From NCBI RefSeq assembly GCF_001984575.1, contig NZ_LZNS01000001.1:1104717-1168716 (forward strand): DNA of 64,000 bases. The letters run 5' to 3'. Numbering within the stretch: the stretch's first letter is position 1; each line of letters starts with the position of its first letter. The notes under the pieces were generated by a model, which saw nothing but the letters and a program-made list of their open reading frames with translations, was not told where the DNA came from and did not search any database. The position numbers and the translations under genes were made by a program. Below, piece after piece: positions 15,553 through 23,453 of this stretch. Origin of the DNA: Streptomyces sp. MP131-18 (GTDB lineage: Bacteria; Actinomycetota; Actinomycetes; Streptomycetales; Streptomycetaceae).

Positions 15553-17217
15553 TCAGGCCGTGCCGCACACCCCGCCGCTGAGCGTGAACTCCGTCGGTGC
15601 GGCGTTCCCGGCCCCCTTCTCCGCGGTGAACCCGAGCGCCACGGAGCCGCCGGCCGGGATCGACGCCGTGTACGGGGCGGGCGTGACGGTCACCGAGCCG
15701 CCGCTCTGCGTGGCGGTGCCGCCCCACATGTTGGTGATCCGCTGCCCGTCGGCGAACGCGAAGGCCAGCGTCCAGTCGCTGATCGCCGCGGTGCCGGTGT
15801 TGCCGATGACGATGTCGCCCTGGAAGCCGTTGGACCACTCCCCCACCACCTGGTAGCGGACCGAGCAGTCCGAGGGCGTCCCGCCGCCCGTCCCGGTGGT
15901 CACGCCCACGGTCGCGGAACGGTCCGACCGGTTGCCCGCCGCGTCCCTGGCGTACACGGCGAAGGTGTAGTCGGTGCCGGGGCTCAGCCCGCTCACCGCC
16001 GCCGCGTTGGCCGCGGTGCTCGCCACGGCGGTCTCCCCGCCACCGCTCACGCGCACCACGTCGTAGCCGGTGACGCCGACGTTGTCGGTGGCCGCGGGCC
16101 ACGACAGCCGGACCGAGGTCGCCGTGACCTCCGAGGCCACCGGCCGGCCCGGGGCCGTCGGCGCCTCGTCGTCGTCCCCGCCCTGGCCGCCGTAGACCGC
16201 CGCCTCGCGCGAGGTCTGCGCGATGCCGTTGGCGCCGTTGAAGATCCGCTGCCCCCAGGAGGTCAGCCGCGACGGGTCGAAGGCGGTGACCATGTCGAGG
16301 TACTCCACGCCCCCGCCGTTGCCGCTCCAGGACCAGCCGAGGTAGCCGAGCCCGAGGGACTGCGCGGTGGCCAGGATCGTGTCCTCGTCGGGGTTGCCGT
16401 CCGAGTGGTTGTGCCCGAACTCGCCGACCAGGATGGGCAGTCCCGCGCTCACGAACGCGTTGAGGTAGTCCCTGATCTCGGCCGCCGTGTCGTACACGCC
16501 GTACATGTGGACCGAGAAGATGACGTTGCGGTCGGGGTCGGCGTCGAAGACCGACCTGGCGTTGGCACGCATCGTTCCGGACCAGTCCTGGCCCCAGTTC
16601 GGGGCGTCCACCATGATCGTGTGGTCGAACCCGGCGTTCCTGAGCTTCAGGACCGCGGCCCTGGTGTCCGCGGTCCAGCCGGCCGTATTGCTGTTCCCGT
16701 ACGGCTCGTTCCCGATGTTGAGGATGACGTACTGCTCCTGGCCGGCGAGTGCGCTTTGAATCCCGATCCAGTAGTCCGCCGCCTGGTCCAGGCTCGCGGC
16801 CGCGCCCTCTTCGCCGTAGCCGGTCGTGTCGTGGACCTCCAGCACGCAGATGAGGCGGTTCTGCTTGCAGAGGCCGATGATGCGGGAGACGTCGGAGGCG
16901 TCGTTGCGGGTCCACCGGTGGCCGCTGCTCAGCACCACGCGGACCGTGTTGGCGCCGAGTGCCTTGATGTGCGCCAGTGAATCCGTCTCGCCGGTGAACC
17001 AGGTGTGGGCGTGGTTCACGCCGCGCATCACGAAGTCGTTGCCGTTCGCCTCAAGCAGCCGGCCGGCGTCGATCCTGAATCCGGTCGCGGCCGGGGCTAC
17101 CTGATCCGCCTGCGCGGACTGCCCGAAGCCGAGCAGCGCCGCGAGCATGCTCAGCAACGCGGCAAGGGCGACACCGGCGCGGGGTCTGAGTCCGCCGTGC
17201 GGACGGGTTTCTCTCAT
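15553..17217 (-). CDS. secreted GH5 endo-beta-1,4-mannanase with FN3 and CBM2
   Basis: This 554-residue exoenzyme cuts mannan and galactomannan. It has a Sec-type signal peptide (about residues 1-37, ending near QAD) and a GH5 subfamily-8-type catalytic domain (about 42-335). The domain shows MRGVNHAHTWF, LEVHDTTGYG, the acid/base Glu in LNIGNEPYG (near 171) and the nucleophile Glu in LVGEFGHNHSDG (near 265), all matching Streptomyces mannanases. A fibronectin type III domain (about 345-440) and a C-terminal family-2 carbohydrate-binding module (about 447-554, with paired Cys and exposed Trp) follow. GGAG lies five bases before the ATG. A perfect CebR-type palindrome 42 bases upstream implies induction by cello- or manno-oligosaccharides. 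Confidence 0.93.
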   Translation of the reverse strand: MRETRPHGGLRPRAGVALAALLSMLAALLGFGQSAQADQVAPAATGFRIDAGRLLEANGNDFVMRGVNHAHTWFTGETDSLAHIKALGANTVRVVLSSGHRWTRNDASDVSRIIGLCKQNRLICVLEVHDTTGYGEEGAAASLDQAADYWIGIQSALAGQEQYVILNIGNEPYGNSNTAGWTADTRAAVLKLRNAGFDHTIMVDAPNWGQDWSGTMRANARSVFDADPDRNVIFSVHMYGVYDTAAEIRDYLNAFVSAGLPILVGEFGHNHSDGNPDEDTILATAQSLGLGYLGWSWSGNGGGVEYLDMVTAFDPSRLTSWGQRIFNGANGIAQTSREAAVYGGQGGDDDEAPTAPGRPVASEVTATSVRLSWPAATDNVGVTGYDVVRVSGGGETAVASTAANAAAVSGLSPGTDYTFAVYARDAAGNRSDRSATVGVTTGTGGGTPSDCSVRYQVVGEWSNGFQGDIVIGNTGTAAISDWTLAFAFADGQRITNMWGGTATQSGGSVTVTPAPYTASIPAGGSVALGFTAEKGAGNAAPTEFTLSGGVCGTA

Positions 17218-17258
17218 GGCGGCTCCATGGGTCGGGAGGAGAGGTGGGCTCTGGGCGA

Positions 17259-17272
17259 TGGGAGCGCTCCCA
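17259..17272. promoter_or_regulatory. CebR-type operator
   Basis: TGGGAGCGCTCCCA is a perfect 14-base palindrome identical to the consensus bound by CebR, the LacI-family repressor of cellulose utilisation genes in Streptomyces. It sits 42 bases upstream of the mannanase start, well placed to block transcription. No cebR gene is in the window. Confidence 0.88.
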
Positions 17273-17382
17273 AAGGCGTTCTCATCAATGCACCGTGCCG
17301 TGAACTCGTCAATAGATGCGGCCCCGTCAAGGGGTCCCGTCCCCCCGCCACCGGGCGGGCGCCGCGGGCGTCCGCGGCGGCG

Positions 17383-18000
17383 TCAGGGCGCTTCGACGAC
17401 GCGCACGTGCCCGGGGGCGAAGGCGGTGACCGCGGCCTGGAGCCGCGAGCGGTCGAGGCGCCAGCCGTGGACGGCGCGGCTGAGCGCGACCACGTCGGCC
17501 GGGACGTTCGGGACGTTCGGGAGGCTGGGGAGGTCCGGAATGCGCGGGGCCCGGGGCGCCGGGCCGCGGATGCCGCGCACGCGGAGGGCGGGGCCCGCCG
17601 GGCCCGGCGCCTCCGCGTCGGCTCTGACGCGGAGGCCGATGTACCGCACGGTGGCCCCCGCGGGCAGCCGGCGCGTCCAGAGCACGATGGCCTCGATGTC
17701 CGGCCATGGCACATGCGTCGGGTGAATGCGGCCGAAGCGCAGCGGGCCGCCCCCCAGCGTGACCCCCTCGGGGTCGACGCGCAGCGCGGGACCGCGCGAG
17801 CCCGCCATGCCGGCGAATACGACGAAGACGACCGCCCCGACCGCGCCGATCACCAGGGCCAGCCACAGCACGAGCCCGCCGAGGCAGGCGAACGCCACGA
17901 CGGCCAACCCGCACAGCGCGAGCCCGGACGAGGCCGCGTGCCAACCGAAACGTGCCAGGTAGATGTCGCGTTCGGATAAGGATTCCACGGGGCACATCAT
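17383..18000 (-). CDS. membrane protein of unknown function
   Basis: This 205-residue protein has two hydrophobic segments near residues 22-40 and 43-65 (SSGLALCGLAVVAFACLG, VLWLALVIGAVGAVVFVVFAGM). A soluble C-terminal part follows, resembling the PH-like layout of bacterial membrane-anchored proteins (LRVDPEGVTLGGGPLRFGRIHPTHVPWPDIEAI). A short PNVPNVP repeat lies near residue 160. I do not recognise a named family. It is a single gene, upstream of and parallel to the mannanase. Confidence 0.65.
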   Translation of the reverse strand: MMCPVESLSERDIYLARFGWHAASSGLALCGLAVVAFACLGGLVLWLALVIGAVGAVVFVVFAGMAGSRGPALRVDPEGVTLGGGPLRFGRIHPTHVPWPDIEAIVLWTRRLPAGATVRYIGLRVRADAEAPGPAGPALRVRGIRGPAPRAPRIPDLPSLPNVPNVPADVVALSRAVHGWRLDRSRLQAAVTAFAPGHVRVVEAP

Positions 18001-18063
18001 GGCATCGGGGCCCCGGGGGCCCTTCGAATGGCACCCACCGCAAACCGGGACTAGCCTGACTCA

Positions 18064-18306
18064 ATGGACGACAAGGACATCCTTGCCCGTGTCGGTGAGC
18101 TCGTGGCCGAGGAGCGCGCTCTGCGGGAGCGTGCCGTCGGCCACGGGCTCCAGGAGGCCGAGGAAGTACGGCTCGGCGACGTCGAGGTGGGTCTCGACCA
18201 GTGCTGGGACCTGTTGCGCCAGCGCCGCGCCCGCAGCGAGTTCGGGGACGACCCGGACGCGGCGGCCCTGCGGCCGGCCCCCGAGGTGGAGGGCTACGAG
18301 AGCTGA
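18064..18306 (+). CDS. DUF2630 family protein
   Basis: This 80-residue acidic, charged protein matches the actinobacterial DUF2630 family: DDKDILARVGELVAEERALRE followed by LDQCWDLLRQRRARSEFGDDP and a V-E-G-Y-E-S end. The fold is probably a short helical hairpin; function is unknown. It starts 63 bases from the divergent membrane-protein gene, so the two promoters face away from each other. Confidence 0.85.
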   Translation: MDDKDILARVGELVAEERALRERAVGHGLQEAEEVRLGDVEVGLDQCWDLLRQRRARSEFGDDPDAAALRPAPEVEGYES

Positions 18307-18364
18307 GCCACCGCACGCCAGGACCGGCCGGGCGCATCGTCGAGGCACGGACCCCCCCGGTGAC

Positions 18365-18402
18365 CTGCTGCTCTGCTGCTCTGCTGCTCTGCTGCTCTGC
18401 TG
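18365..18402. repeat. nearly five tandem copies of an 8-bp CTGCTGCT unit
   Basis: CTGCTGCT is repeated from 18365 in perfect 8-base register for four copies and breaks in the fifth. It lies in the 272-base gap between DUF2630 and the convergent SnoaL-like gene, where I see no convincing coding sequence. Probably a slippage product. Confidence 0.8.
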
Positions 18403-18578
18403 ACGGAGGGCACACCGTGCCGTTCCGCAAAGCGAGGGCGGCGGTCACGGCCCGACCCGCATGCGGGGGGCCGGGCGTTCGTCCGCCGTGCAGGGACCGA
18501 GGGGCCCCCGCACGTGCCCCGGTCGGCGCGGCGACCGTGCGATCCCGGAGCGGGGCGTGAATGCGCGGAGGGCCACGT

Positions 18579-19049
18579 CTACTCGAAGGCGTGCAGGGTG
18601 TCCTCGCCGCTGGTCCACCAGACGCCGAGCCTCTGGCGGACCAGGAGCCAGCCGTCCGGGCCCCGGCGGAATTCCCAGTCGTAGGGGCCGCCCATGGCGT
18701 AGGGGGAGGACGTCCGCCCGGGTGCGGTGACGGCGACGAACCACATGTAGCCGATGCCGGTTGCCCGGTCGCCCTCCACGTCGAAGTCCATGTTGAGGAT
18801 GTGATGCTGCATGCTCGGGTAGGGCGATTCCGCCGCTTTCACCTTGGCCAGGACCGCCTCCTTTCCGTGAGTCTTCTCCCACGGCCCGAACTCCAGCACC
18901 GCGTCCTCGGCCCAACACCCGATCCAGGCCCGCCAGTCCTTGCGGTCCAGCGCCCGCCACCCGCGGATCATCAGGGTACGCAGAGCCTCCTTGTCCTCCA
19001 GGGCCCGGAGTCTGCCGACCAGGCTGTCATCGGCGGCTGCGTATGACAT
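18579..19049 (-). CDS. SnoaL-like / NTF2-fold protein
   Basis: This 156-residue protein has the NTF2-like layout of the SnoaL_4 group: EDKEALRTLMIRGWRALDRKDWRAWIGCWAEDAVLEFGPW, then a His-containing stretch (MQHHILNMDFDVEGDRATG) and a final sheet with DGWLLVRQRLGVWW. Members include dehydratases, isomerases and polyketide cyclases, or non-catalytic proteins, so the substrate is open. The ATG at 19049 was chosen because GGAAGGA lies six bases upstream; an ATG five codons earlier overlaps that ribosome site. It is a single gene, divergent from the SpoU methyltransferase. Confidence 0.8.
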   Translation of the reverse strand: MSYAAADDSLVGRLRALEDKEALRTLMIRGWRALDRKDWRAWIGCWAEDAVLEFGPWEKTHGKEAVLAKVKAAESPYPSMQHHILNMDFDVEGDRATGIGYMWFVAVTAPGRTSSPYAMGGPYDWEFRRGPDGWLLVRQRLGVWWTSGEDTLHAFE

Positions 19050-19264
19050 GTCAGTTCCTTCCATGAACGGGTCCTCCCCGGCCGAGTCTGGTCGCGCCGG
19101 TGACCGACGGCCAGGACGCGTGCCGCCTGGGTGCCCCGCACCCGGGCAAGGCCCGCGGCCCCTCGGCCGCTGCTGAGGTAGCCTGCTGACCGTCGCGGAG
19201 GGTGATCTCCGCGGGGCCGGCCGGCTCGGGAGCCGGCCGGGCAGGTGAGTCGGGGAGAGTACGG

Positions 19265-20089
19265 GTGGCGCTTCAGCGGATCTCGGCGCGCAATGCCCGG
19301 TTCCAGCAGTGGCAGGCGCAGTTGACCAACCGCACCAAGCGGCAGCGCGCCGGGGAGTTCCTGATCCAGGGGGTGCGGCCGATCTCGCAGGCGGCCGAGC
19401 GCGGCTGGCCGATCCGGACGCTGATCTTCGACGCGGGACGGCCGCTGACCCGCTGGGCGGCGGCGCTGCTGCAAGAGGTCCCGGCCGAGAAGGTCGCCAT
19501 GGCCCCCGAGCTGCTCGCCGAGTTGGGCGGCAAGGACGAGGGCGTGCCCGAGCTGGTCGCGGTGGCCGGGATGCCGCCCGACGACCTGGCCCGCATCCCG
19601 GTCGGCCCCGCCTTCCTCGGCGTGGCCTTCGACCGCCCGACCAGTCCGGGCAACATCGGAACGATCGTCCGTTCCGCCGACTCCTTCGGCGCGGACGGGC
19701 TGGTGGTGACGGGGCACGCCGCCGACGTGTACGACCCCAAGTCGGTGCGGGCGAGCACCGGTTCGCTGTTCGCGCTGCCGGTGGTGCGCGCCCCGGGCCA
19801 CCGGGAGGTCGAGACCTGGCTCGCTCGGGCGCGGGCCGCCGGACGGCCGGTGACGGTGGTCGGCACGGACGAGCGGGGCGAGGCGGACATCGCGCACTTC
19901 GACCTGACCGGCCCGGTGCTGCTCGCGGTGGGCAACGAGACCGCGGGCCTGAGCGCCGGCTGGCGCGAGCTGTGCGACGCGCTGGTGCGGATTCCGATGA
20001 CGGGAACGGCGAGTTCGCTGAACGCGGCGAACGCGGCGAGCATCGTGCTGTACGAGGCCGCCAGGCAGCGGGCCGCGAAAACCGGGTGA
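19265..20089 (+). CDS. SpoU/TrmH-family RNA 2'-O-methyltransferase
   Basis: This 274-residue SPOUT methyltransferase shows the three trefoil-knot motifs: DRPTSPGNIGTIVRSADSFGADG (motif 1, near residue 122), VLLAVGNETAGLSAGW (motif 2, near 220) and VRIPMTGTASSLNAANAASIVLYE (motif 3, near 242). An N-terminal substrate-binding domain (FLIQGVRPISQAAERG) precedes it. It should methylate the ribose of a tRNA or rRNA nucleotide with S-adenosylmethionine; the target base is not predictable. The GTG at 19265 has GGGGAG seven to eight bases upstream and gives the usual N-terminus; an ATG-like start 21 codons earlier lacks family support. Confidence 0.9.
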   Translation: MALQRISARNARFQQWQAQLTNRTKRQRAGEFLIQGVRPISQAAERGWPIRTLIFDAGRPLTRWAAALLQEVPAEKVAMAPELLAELGGKDEGVPELVAVAGMPPDDLARIPVGPAFLGVAFDRPTSPGNIGTIVRSADSFGADGLVVTGHAADVYDPKSVRASTGSLFALPVVRAPGHREVETWLARARAAGRPVTVVGTDERGEADIAHFDLTGPVLLAVGNETAGLSAGWRELCDALVRIPMTGTASSLNAANAASIVLYEAARQRAAKTG

Positions 20090-20121
20090 CGCGGGCGTCC
20101 GAGGCCGTACAGCATCGGCGC

Positions 20122-20505
20122 ATGGCAAGGATTCACGACATCGTCGTCGACTGTGCGCACCCGGCCTCCCTGGCACGGTTCTGGGCCGCCGCCCTGGAGG
20201 ACTACGCGGTGGCGCCGTACGACGAGGCCGAGTTGGCCCGCCTGCGGCGGCTCGGCTTCGCCGGTCCGGAGGAGGACCCGACGGTGCTGGTGGAACCCGC
20301 GCACGGCGGTCCGCGGCTGTTCTTCCAGCTGGTCCCGGAGCCGAAGGCGGGAAAGAACCGGTTGCACCTGGACCTGTCCGCGCCGGACGCCGAGACGGAG
20401 ATCACCCGGCTGACCGGGCTCGGCGCACGCGTGACGGAACGCCACCCGGAGTGGACGGTCATGATCGACCCCGAGGGCAACGAATTCTGCCTGGCCGAAC
20501 GCTGA
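20122..20505 (+). CDS. VOC-superfamily (glyoxalase-like) protein
   Basis: This 127-residue protein carries the glyoxalase-like domain common in actinobacteria: IVVDCAHPASLARFWAAALEDY at the start, RLFFQLVPEPKAGKNRLHLDLSA in the middle and VMIDPEGNEFCLAE at the end. These hold the His/Glu positions that bind metal in active members. Function may be resistance, isomerisation or none catalytic. It starts 32 bases after the SpoU gene on the same strand, probably cotranscribed. Confidence 0.85.
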   Translation: MARIHDIVVDCAHPASLARFWAAALEDYAVAPYDEAELARLRRLGFAGPEEDPTVLVEPAHGGPRLFFQLVPEPKAGKNRLHLDLSAPDAETEITRLTGLGARVTERHPEWTVMIDPEGNEFCLAER

Positions 20506-20522
20506 CTGCCGGGTACCGGCAG
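20506..20522 (+). terminator. short hairpin after VOC gene
   Basis: CTGCCGG-GTA-CCGGCAG is a perfect 7-bp stem with a 3-base loop, starting right at the VOC stop codon and lying between convergent genes. No T-run follows. It is a plausible but weak terminator. Confidence 0.5.
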
Positions 20523-20584
20523 CTCAGAGCATGCGGAAGTCCCGCCCACACATGATGGAACAACGCACGGGCAGGGCGGCGCGA

Positions 20585-20599
20585 GGGCTTCCGAAGCCC
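20585..20599 (-). terminator. short hairpin after GNAT gene
   Basis: GGGCTTC-C-GAAGCCC is a dyad directly past the stop codon of the minus-strand acetyltransferase gene. As a folded structure it gives about a 6-bp stem with a tight 3-base loop. It may serve as that gene's terminator opposite the one at 20506-20522. Confidence 0.45.
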
Positions 20600-20600
20600 G

Positions 20601-21164
20601 TCATGAGCAGCGGTGTCGCGGCGGCTTGCGCGGGCCGCCGTCTTCGTGCGGCCTCAGGGTGTAGAGGGCGAAATCGTCGTCGGCGTGGCGGATGTCGCGG
20701 GTGTGGTGGAAACCGAGGCGTTCCATCACGGCGCGGGAGCGGGCATTGCGGGTCTCGGTGAAGGAGACCAGTTCGGTCGCCCCGAGTTCTCCGAAGGCGC
20801 AGGCCACGCCCTCGCGGCCGATTTCGCTCGCGTAGCCGCGGCCCCACAGGGCCTCGCGGACCGCCCAGCCGATCTCCAGGCGGCGGGCGCCGTCGACCTC
20901 GGCCAAGGAGAGGCCGCCGCGCCCGATCAGCTCGCCGGTGCCGCGTTCGTAGGCCAGCCATTTGTGGATGCCCTCGGTGCGCCAGGCCCGTCCCATGGCT
21001 GCCGCGGCGGCGCGCGCGTCCTCGGTCGACCAGGCACCGTACCAGCGGGCGATGCCGGGGTCCCGGTGCAGGCGGTACAGGTCGTTCTCCCGCTCAGGGC
21101 CGATGGGTTCGAGGCGGAGGCGCGCGGTGCGGCGGGTGCGGTGGGTGCCGGTCACGGGGGGCAT
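20601..21164 (-). CDS. GNAT-family N-acetyltransferase (RimJ/RimL type)
   Basis: This 187-residue acetyltransferase of the Acetyltransf_3 group opens with TARLRLEPIGPERENDLYRLHRDPGIARWYG and has LIGRGGLSLAEVDGARRLEIGWAVRE. The acetyl-CoA loop is in ALWGRGYASEIGREGV, and the end is SFTETRNARSRAVMERLGFHHTRDI. Such enzymes acetylate ribosomal proteins, antibiotics or small amines. The chosen ATG at 21164 lacks a clear ribosome site. An in-frame GTG 14 codons upstream, closer to the decarboxylase stop at 21211, is possible. Confidence 0.85.
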   Translation of the reverse strand: MPPVTGTHRTRRTARLRLEPIGPERENDLYRLHRDPGIARWYGAWSTEDARAAAAAMGRAWRTEGIHKWLAYERGTGELIGRGGLSLAEVDGARRLEIGWAVREALWGRGYASEIGREGVACAFGELGATELVSFTETRNARSRAVMERLGFHHTRDIRHADDDFALYTLRPHEDGGPRKPPRHRCS

Positions 21165-21210
21165 CGTGGCCCCGCGCGGGGAGGCGTGTCGAACGGTTAT
21201 GCCGCCGGGG

Positions 21211-22677
21211 TCAGTCCTCGGCGACCACGCGGATGCCGCGCACCGTGGCGTCGGCCGCGTCGGGCACGACCATGCCGGCCTCGACGCCGGTGCGCAGGTA
21301 GCGCAGCACGTCGTCGGTGAGCCGTTCGCCGGGCAGCGCGGCGGGGATGCCCGGCGGGTAGGGCGTGAGCATTTCGGCCGTGACACGCCCCGCGGCCTTG
21401 TCGGACGGCACCTGCTCGGCCCGGCCGAAGAAGGCGTCCCGCGGCAGCATCACCTGGTCGAGGCGCAGGTGCGCCGGGTCGGGAACGTCGACGCGGGGTG
21501 CGGGGCGCAGGGTGCCGGCGTGGGCCGCGAGGTCGCGGAGGGCGGCCAGCAGCGCGGCGGCGCTCGCCTCGTCGTCGGCGTGCGTCAGCTGGACGCTGGC
21601 GCGGCGGTGGTCGGAGACGTGCAGGTTGATGCGGTGATGCTCGCGCAGCCAGTCCGCGGCGCGGTAGCCGCTGGTCCCGAGTCCGCCGACGTCGATGATG
21701 ACCTGGAGCGGGTCGAGGTCGGCGGCCCGCCCAGGGGCGCAGAAGTCCGCCCGCCCGTGGACGTGGAGGCCGTCGATGTCCTCGATCCGCCGCCTGACGC
21801 GCGCGGCGCGGTCCAGCGCGTCGTCGTACAGCGCGCGGCCGTGCTGGACCATCTGGCGCCGCCAGCCGTCCAGCGCCGCGTAGAGGAGGACGGAGGGGCT
21901 GGTGGTGCCGAGCAGGTCCGCCCTGGCCTTGAGGATGGCCGGGGCGATGAGGTCGCCGCCGAGGTGGAAGACGGAGCCCTGTTCGAGGCCGGAGCCCATC
22001 TTGTGGACGGAGGTCACGCACACGTCGGCCCCGGCGTCCATGGCCCAGGTCGGGAGGCCGGGGTGGAAGGGCAGGTGTGCACCCCACGCCTCGTCGACGA
22101 TCAGCGGGCGGCCCCTGGCGTGGCAGACGGCGGCCACGGCGGCGAGGTCGGTGCAGGTGCCGTAGGGCGTGGGCGAGGTCACGAGGGCGCCGCGCGCGTC
22201 CGGGTGCGCGGCGAACGCGGCCTCGAACGCCTCGGGGGCGGGCGGGTGCGCGAGGTGCAGATCCGGGTCCCACTGCGGGTCCACCCAGATCGGCCGGACG
22301 CCGGAGAGGATGAGCCCCGAGACGACCGATTTGTGGGCGTCCCTGCCGATCACCAGCTTCTCGTGCGGGCCCGCGACGGACAGCATGGCCGCTTTGACGG
22401 ACAGCGAGCTGCCGCAGGTGGAGAAGAAGGTGTGCTCGGCGCTCACCGCGTCCGCCATCAGCCGCTGCGCCTCGTCGAGGACGCCGTGCGAGGAGGTTCT
22501 GTCGTCGAGCCCGGCGATGGCGAGCACGTCGGAACGGAAGACCGCGTCGCCGAGCACCGCGCGGACCCGGGGGTCGGCGCCGCGGCCCTGCTTGTGCCCG
22601 GGCGGCGTGAAGGGGAGCTGGCCGCCGTCGTGGTAGGCGGCCAGGGCCTCGAGTACGGGTGCGCGTGCGTGGTCCAT
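21211..22677 (-). CDS. Orn/Lys/Arg decarboxylase family, fold-type I PLP enzyme
   Basis: This 488-residue enzyme of the small Orn/Lys/Arg decarboxylase branch (SpeA/Cad-like, without the N-terminal wing domain) has PGHKQGRGADPRV near residue 26, STCGSSLSVKAAML (phosphate-binding), and LIVDEAWGAHLPFHPGLP with the pyridine-nitrogen Asp. The Schiff-base lysine lies in TSVHKMGSGLEQGS near residue 225, and the C-terminal domain has EMLTPYPPGIPAALPGERLT. It probably decarboxylates arginine, lysine or ornithine to a polyamine. The neighbouring GNAT gene 46 bases downstream might acetylate the product; that is inference. Confidence 0.9.
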   Translation of the reverse strand: MDHARAPVLEALAAYHDGGQLPFTPPGHKQGRGADPRVRAVLGDAVFRSDVLAIAGLDDRTSSHGVLDEAQRLMADAVSAEHTFFSTCGSSLSVKAAMLSVAGPHEKLVIGRDAHKSVVSGLILSGVRPIWVDPQWDPDLHLAHPPAPEAFEAAFAAHPDARGALVTSPTPYGTCTDLAAVAAVCHARGRPLIVDEAWGAHLPFHPGLPTWAMDAGADVCVTSVHKMGSGLEQGSVFHLGGDLIAPAILKARADLLGTTSPSVLLYAALDGWRRQMVQHGRALYDDALDRAARVRRRIEDIDGLHVHGRADFCAPGRAADLDPLQVIIDVGGLGTSGYRAADWLREHHRINLHVSDHRRASVQLTHADDEASAAALLAALRDLAAHAGTLRPAPRVDVPDPAHLRLDQVMLPRDAFFGRAEQVPSDKAAGRVTAEMLTPYPPGIPAALPGERLTDDVLRYLRTGVEAGMVVPDAADATVRGIRVVAED

Positions 22678-22787
22678 ACGGGCCTCCTTGCCGCCAGGGT
22701 GACGGCAAAACGGCCCCCGGCCGCCGGTCCCGGTCCCCGGTCGCCCTGCGCGCGGCGGTCGGTGTCCCGTGACAGCGGAGTTCGGTT

Positions 22788-23354
22788 TCAGCGCTGCGGG
22801 CTCACGCCCGCCACGGTCAGCCGGAACAGCCGGTCCGCCCGGGCGGCGGGGTCGGGGTGGTGCTCCGTGCCCAGGGCGATGCCGACGATCAGCGTGATCA
22901 GGTCCGTGACGGTGACGTCCGCGGCCACCGCACCGTCCTGCGCGGCGCGGCGCAGCAGCGGGCCCGCGGCCGCTTCGAGCGCCGCCGAGCAGCTGTTCTC
23001 GTGGATCGGCTCCGACTCGGCGCCGTCGTAGGCCAGCGCGGCGGCCAGCCCCCGGGCGGAGACGCAGTAGGCGACGACGTCGTTCAGCCAGTCCAGCAGC
23101 GCCTGCCGGCTGTCGCCCGCGCCGGTCAGGTGGTGGGCGCGGACACACAGGGCCTCGATCCGTTTCCGGGAGACCGCCTCCAGCAGTGCGCGGCGGGTGG
23201 GGAAGTGCCTGCGCACGGTCGCCGAGCCGACGCCCACGGTGCGGGCGATCTGTTCCAGCGAAGCGCCGGGGCCGTGGGCGGCGACCTCTTCCTCGGCCAC
23301 GGCGAGAATCCGCGCGTAGTTGCGCCGGGCGTCGGCGCGCTGGCGTTCGGGCAT
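22788..23354 (-). CDS. TetR-family repressor
   Basis: This 188-residue regulator has an N-terminal helix-turn-helix (ASLEQIARTVGVGSATVRRHFPTRRALLEAV, about residues 31-61) and an all-alpha ligand domain typical of the TetR group controlling NmrA-like reductases. It is divergent from the NmrA-like gene. The 100-base interval holds a perfect 23-base palindrome, so it very likely represses both genes. The ATG has GGAGG eight bases upstream. Confidence 0.88.
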   Translation of the reverse strand: MPERQRADARRNYARILAVAEEEVAAHGPGASLEQIARTVGVGSATVRRHFPTRRALLEAVSRKRIEALCVRAHHLTGAGDSRQALLDWLNDVVAYCVSARGLAAALAYDGAESEPIHENSCSAALEAAAGPLLRRAAQDGAVAADVTVTDLITLIVGIALGTEHHPDPAARADRLFRLTVAGVSPQR

Positions 23355-23410
23355 GGCCGTCACCTCCGGGTTCGCCAAGTGGCGGGGTCCGCCGTATCGT
23401 ATCGGAAACA

Positions 23411-23433
23411 TAAACGGCGGGCCCCGCCGTTTA
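23411..23433. promoter_or_regulatory. perfect 23-bp palindrome, TetR operator
   Basis: The arms TAAACGGCGGG (23411-23421) and CCCGCCGTTTA (23423-23433) are exact reverse complements around one C. The site lies between the divergent TetR and NmrA-like genes, 21 bases from the latter's start. A second, weaker dyad GGCGG-ggt-CCGCC nearby shares the CGCCGT core. Confidence 0.8.
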
Positions 23434-23453
23434 CGAGTTTCCAGAGGAGCATC

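Noticed and set aside
20585..20599. attachment-site-like dyad
   Set aside because: No integrase, tRNA or direct-repeat pair was seen; a gene-end hairpin explains it.
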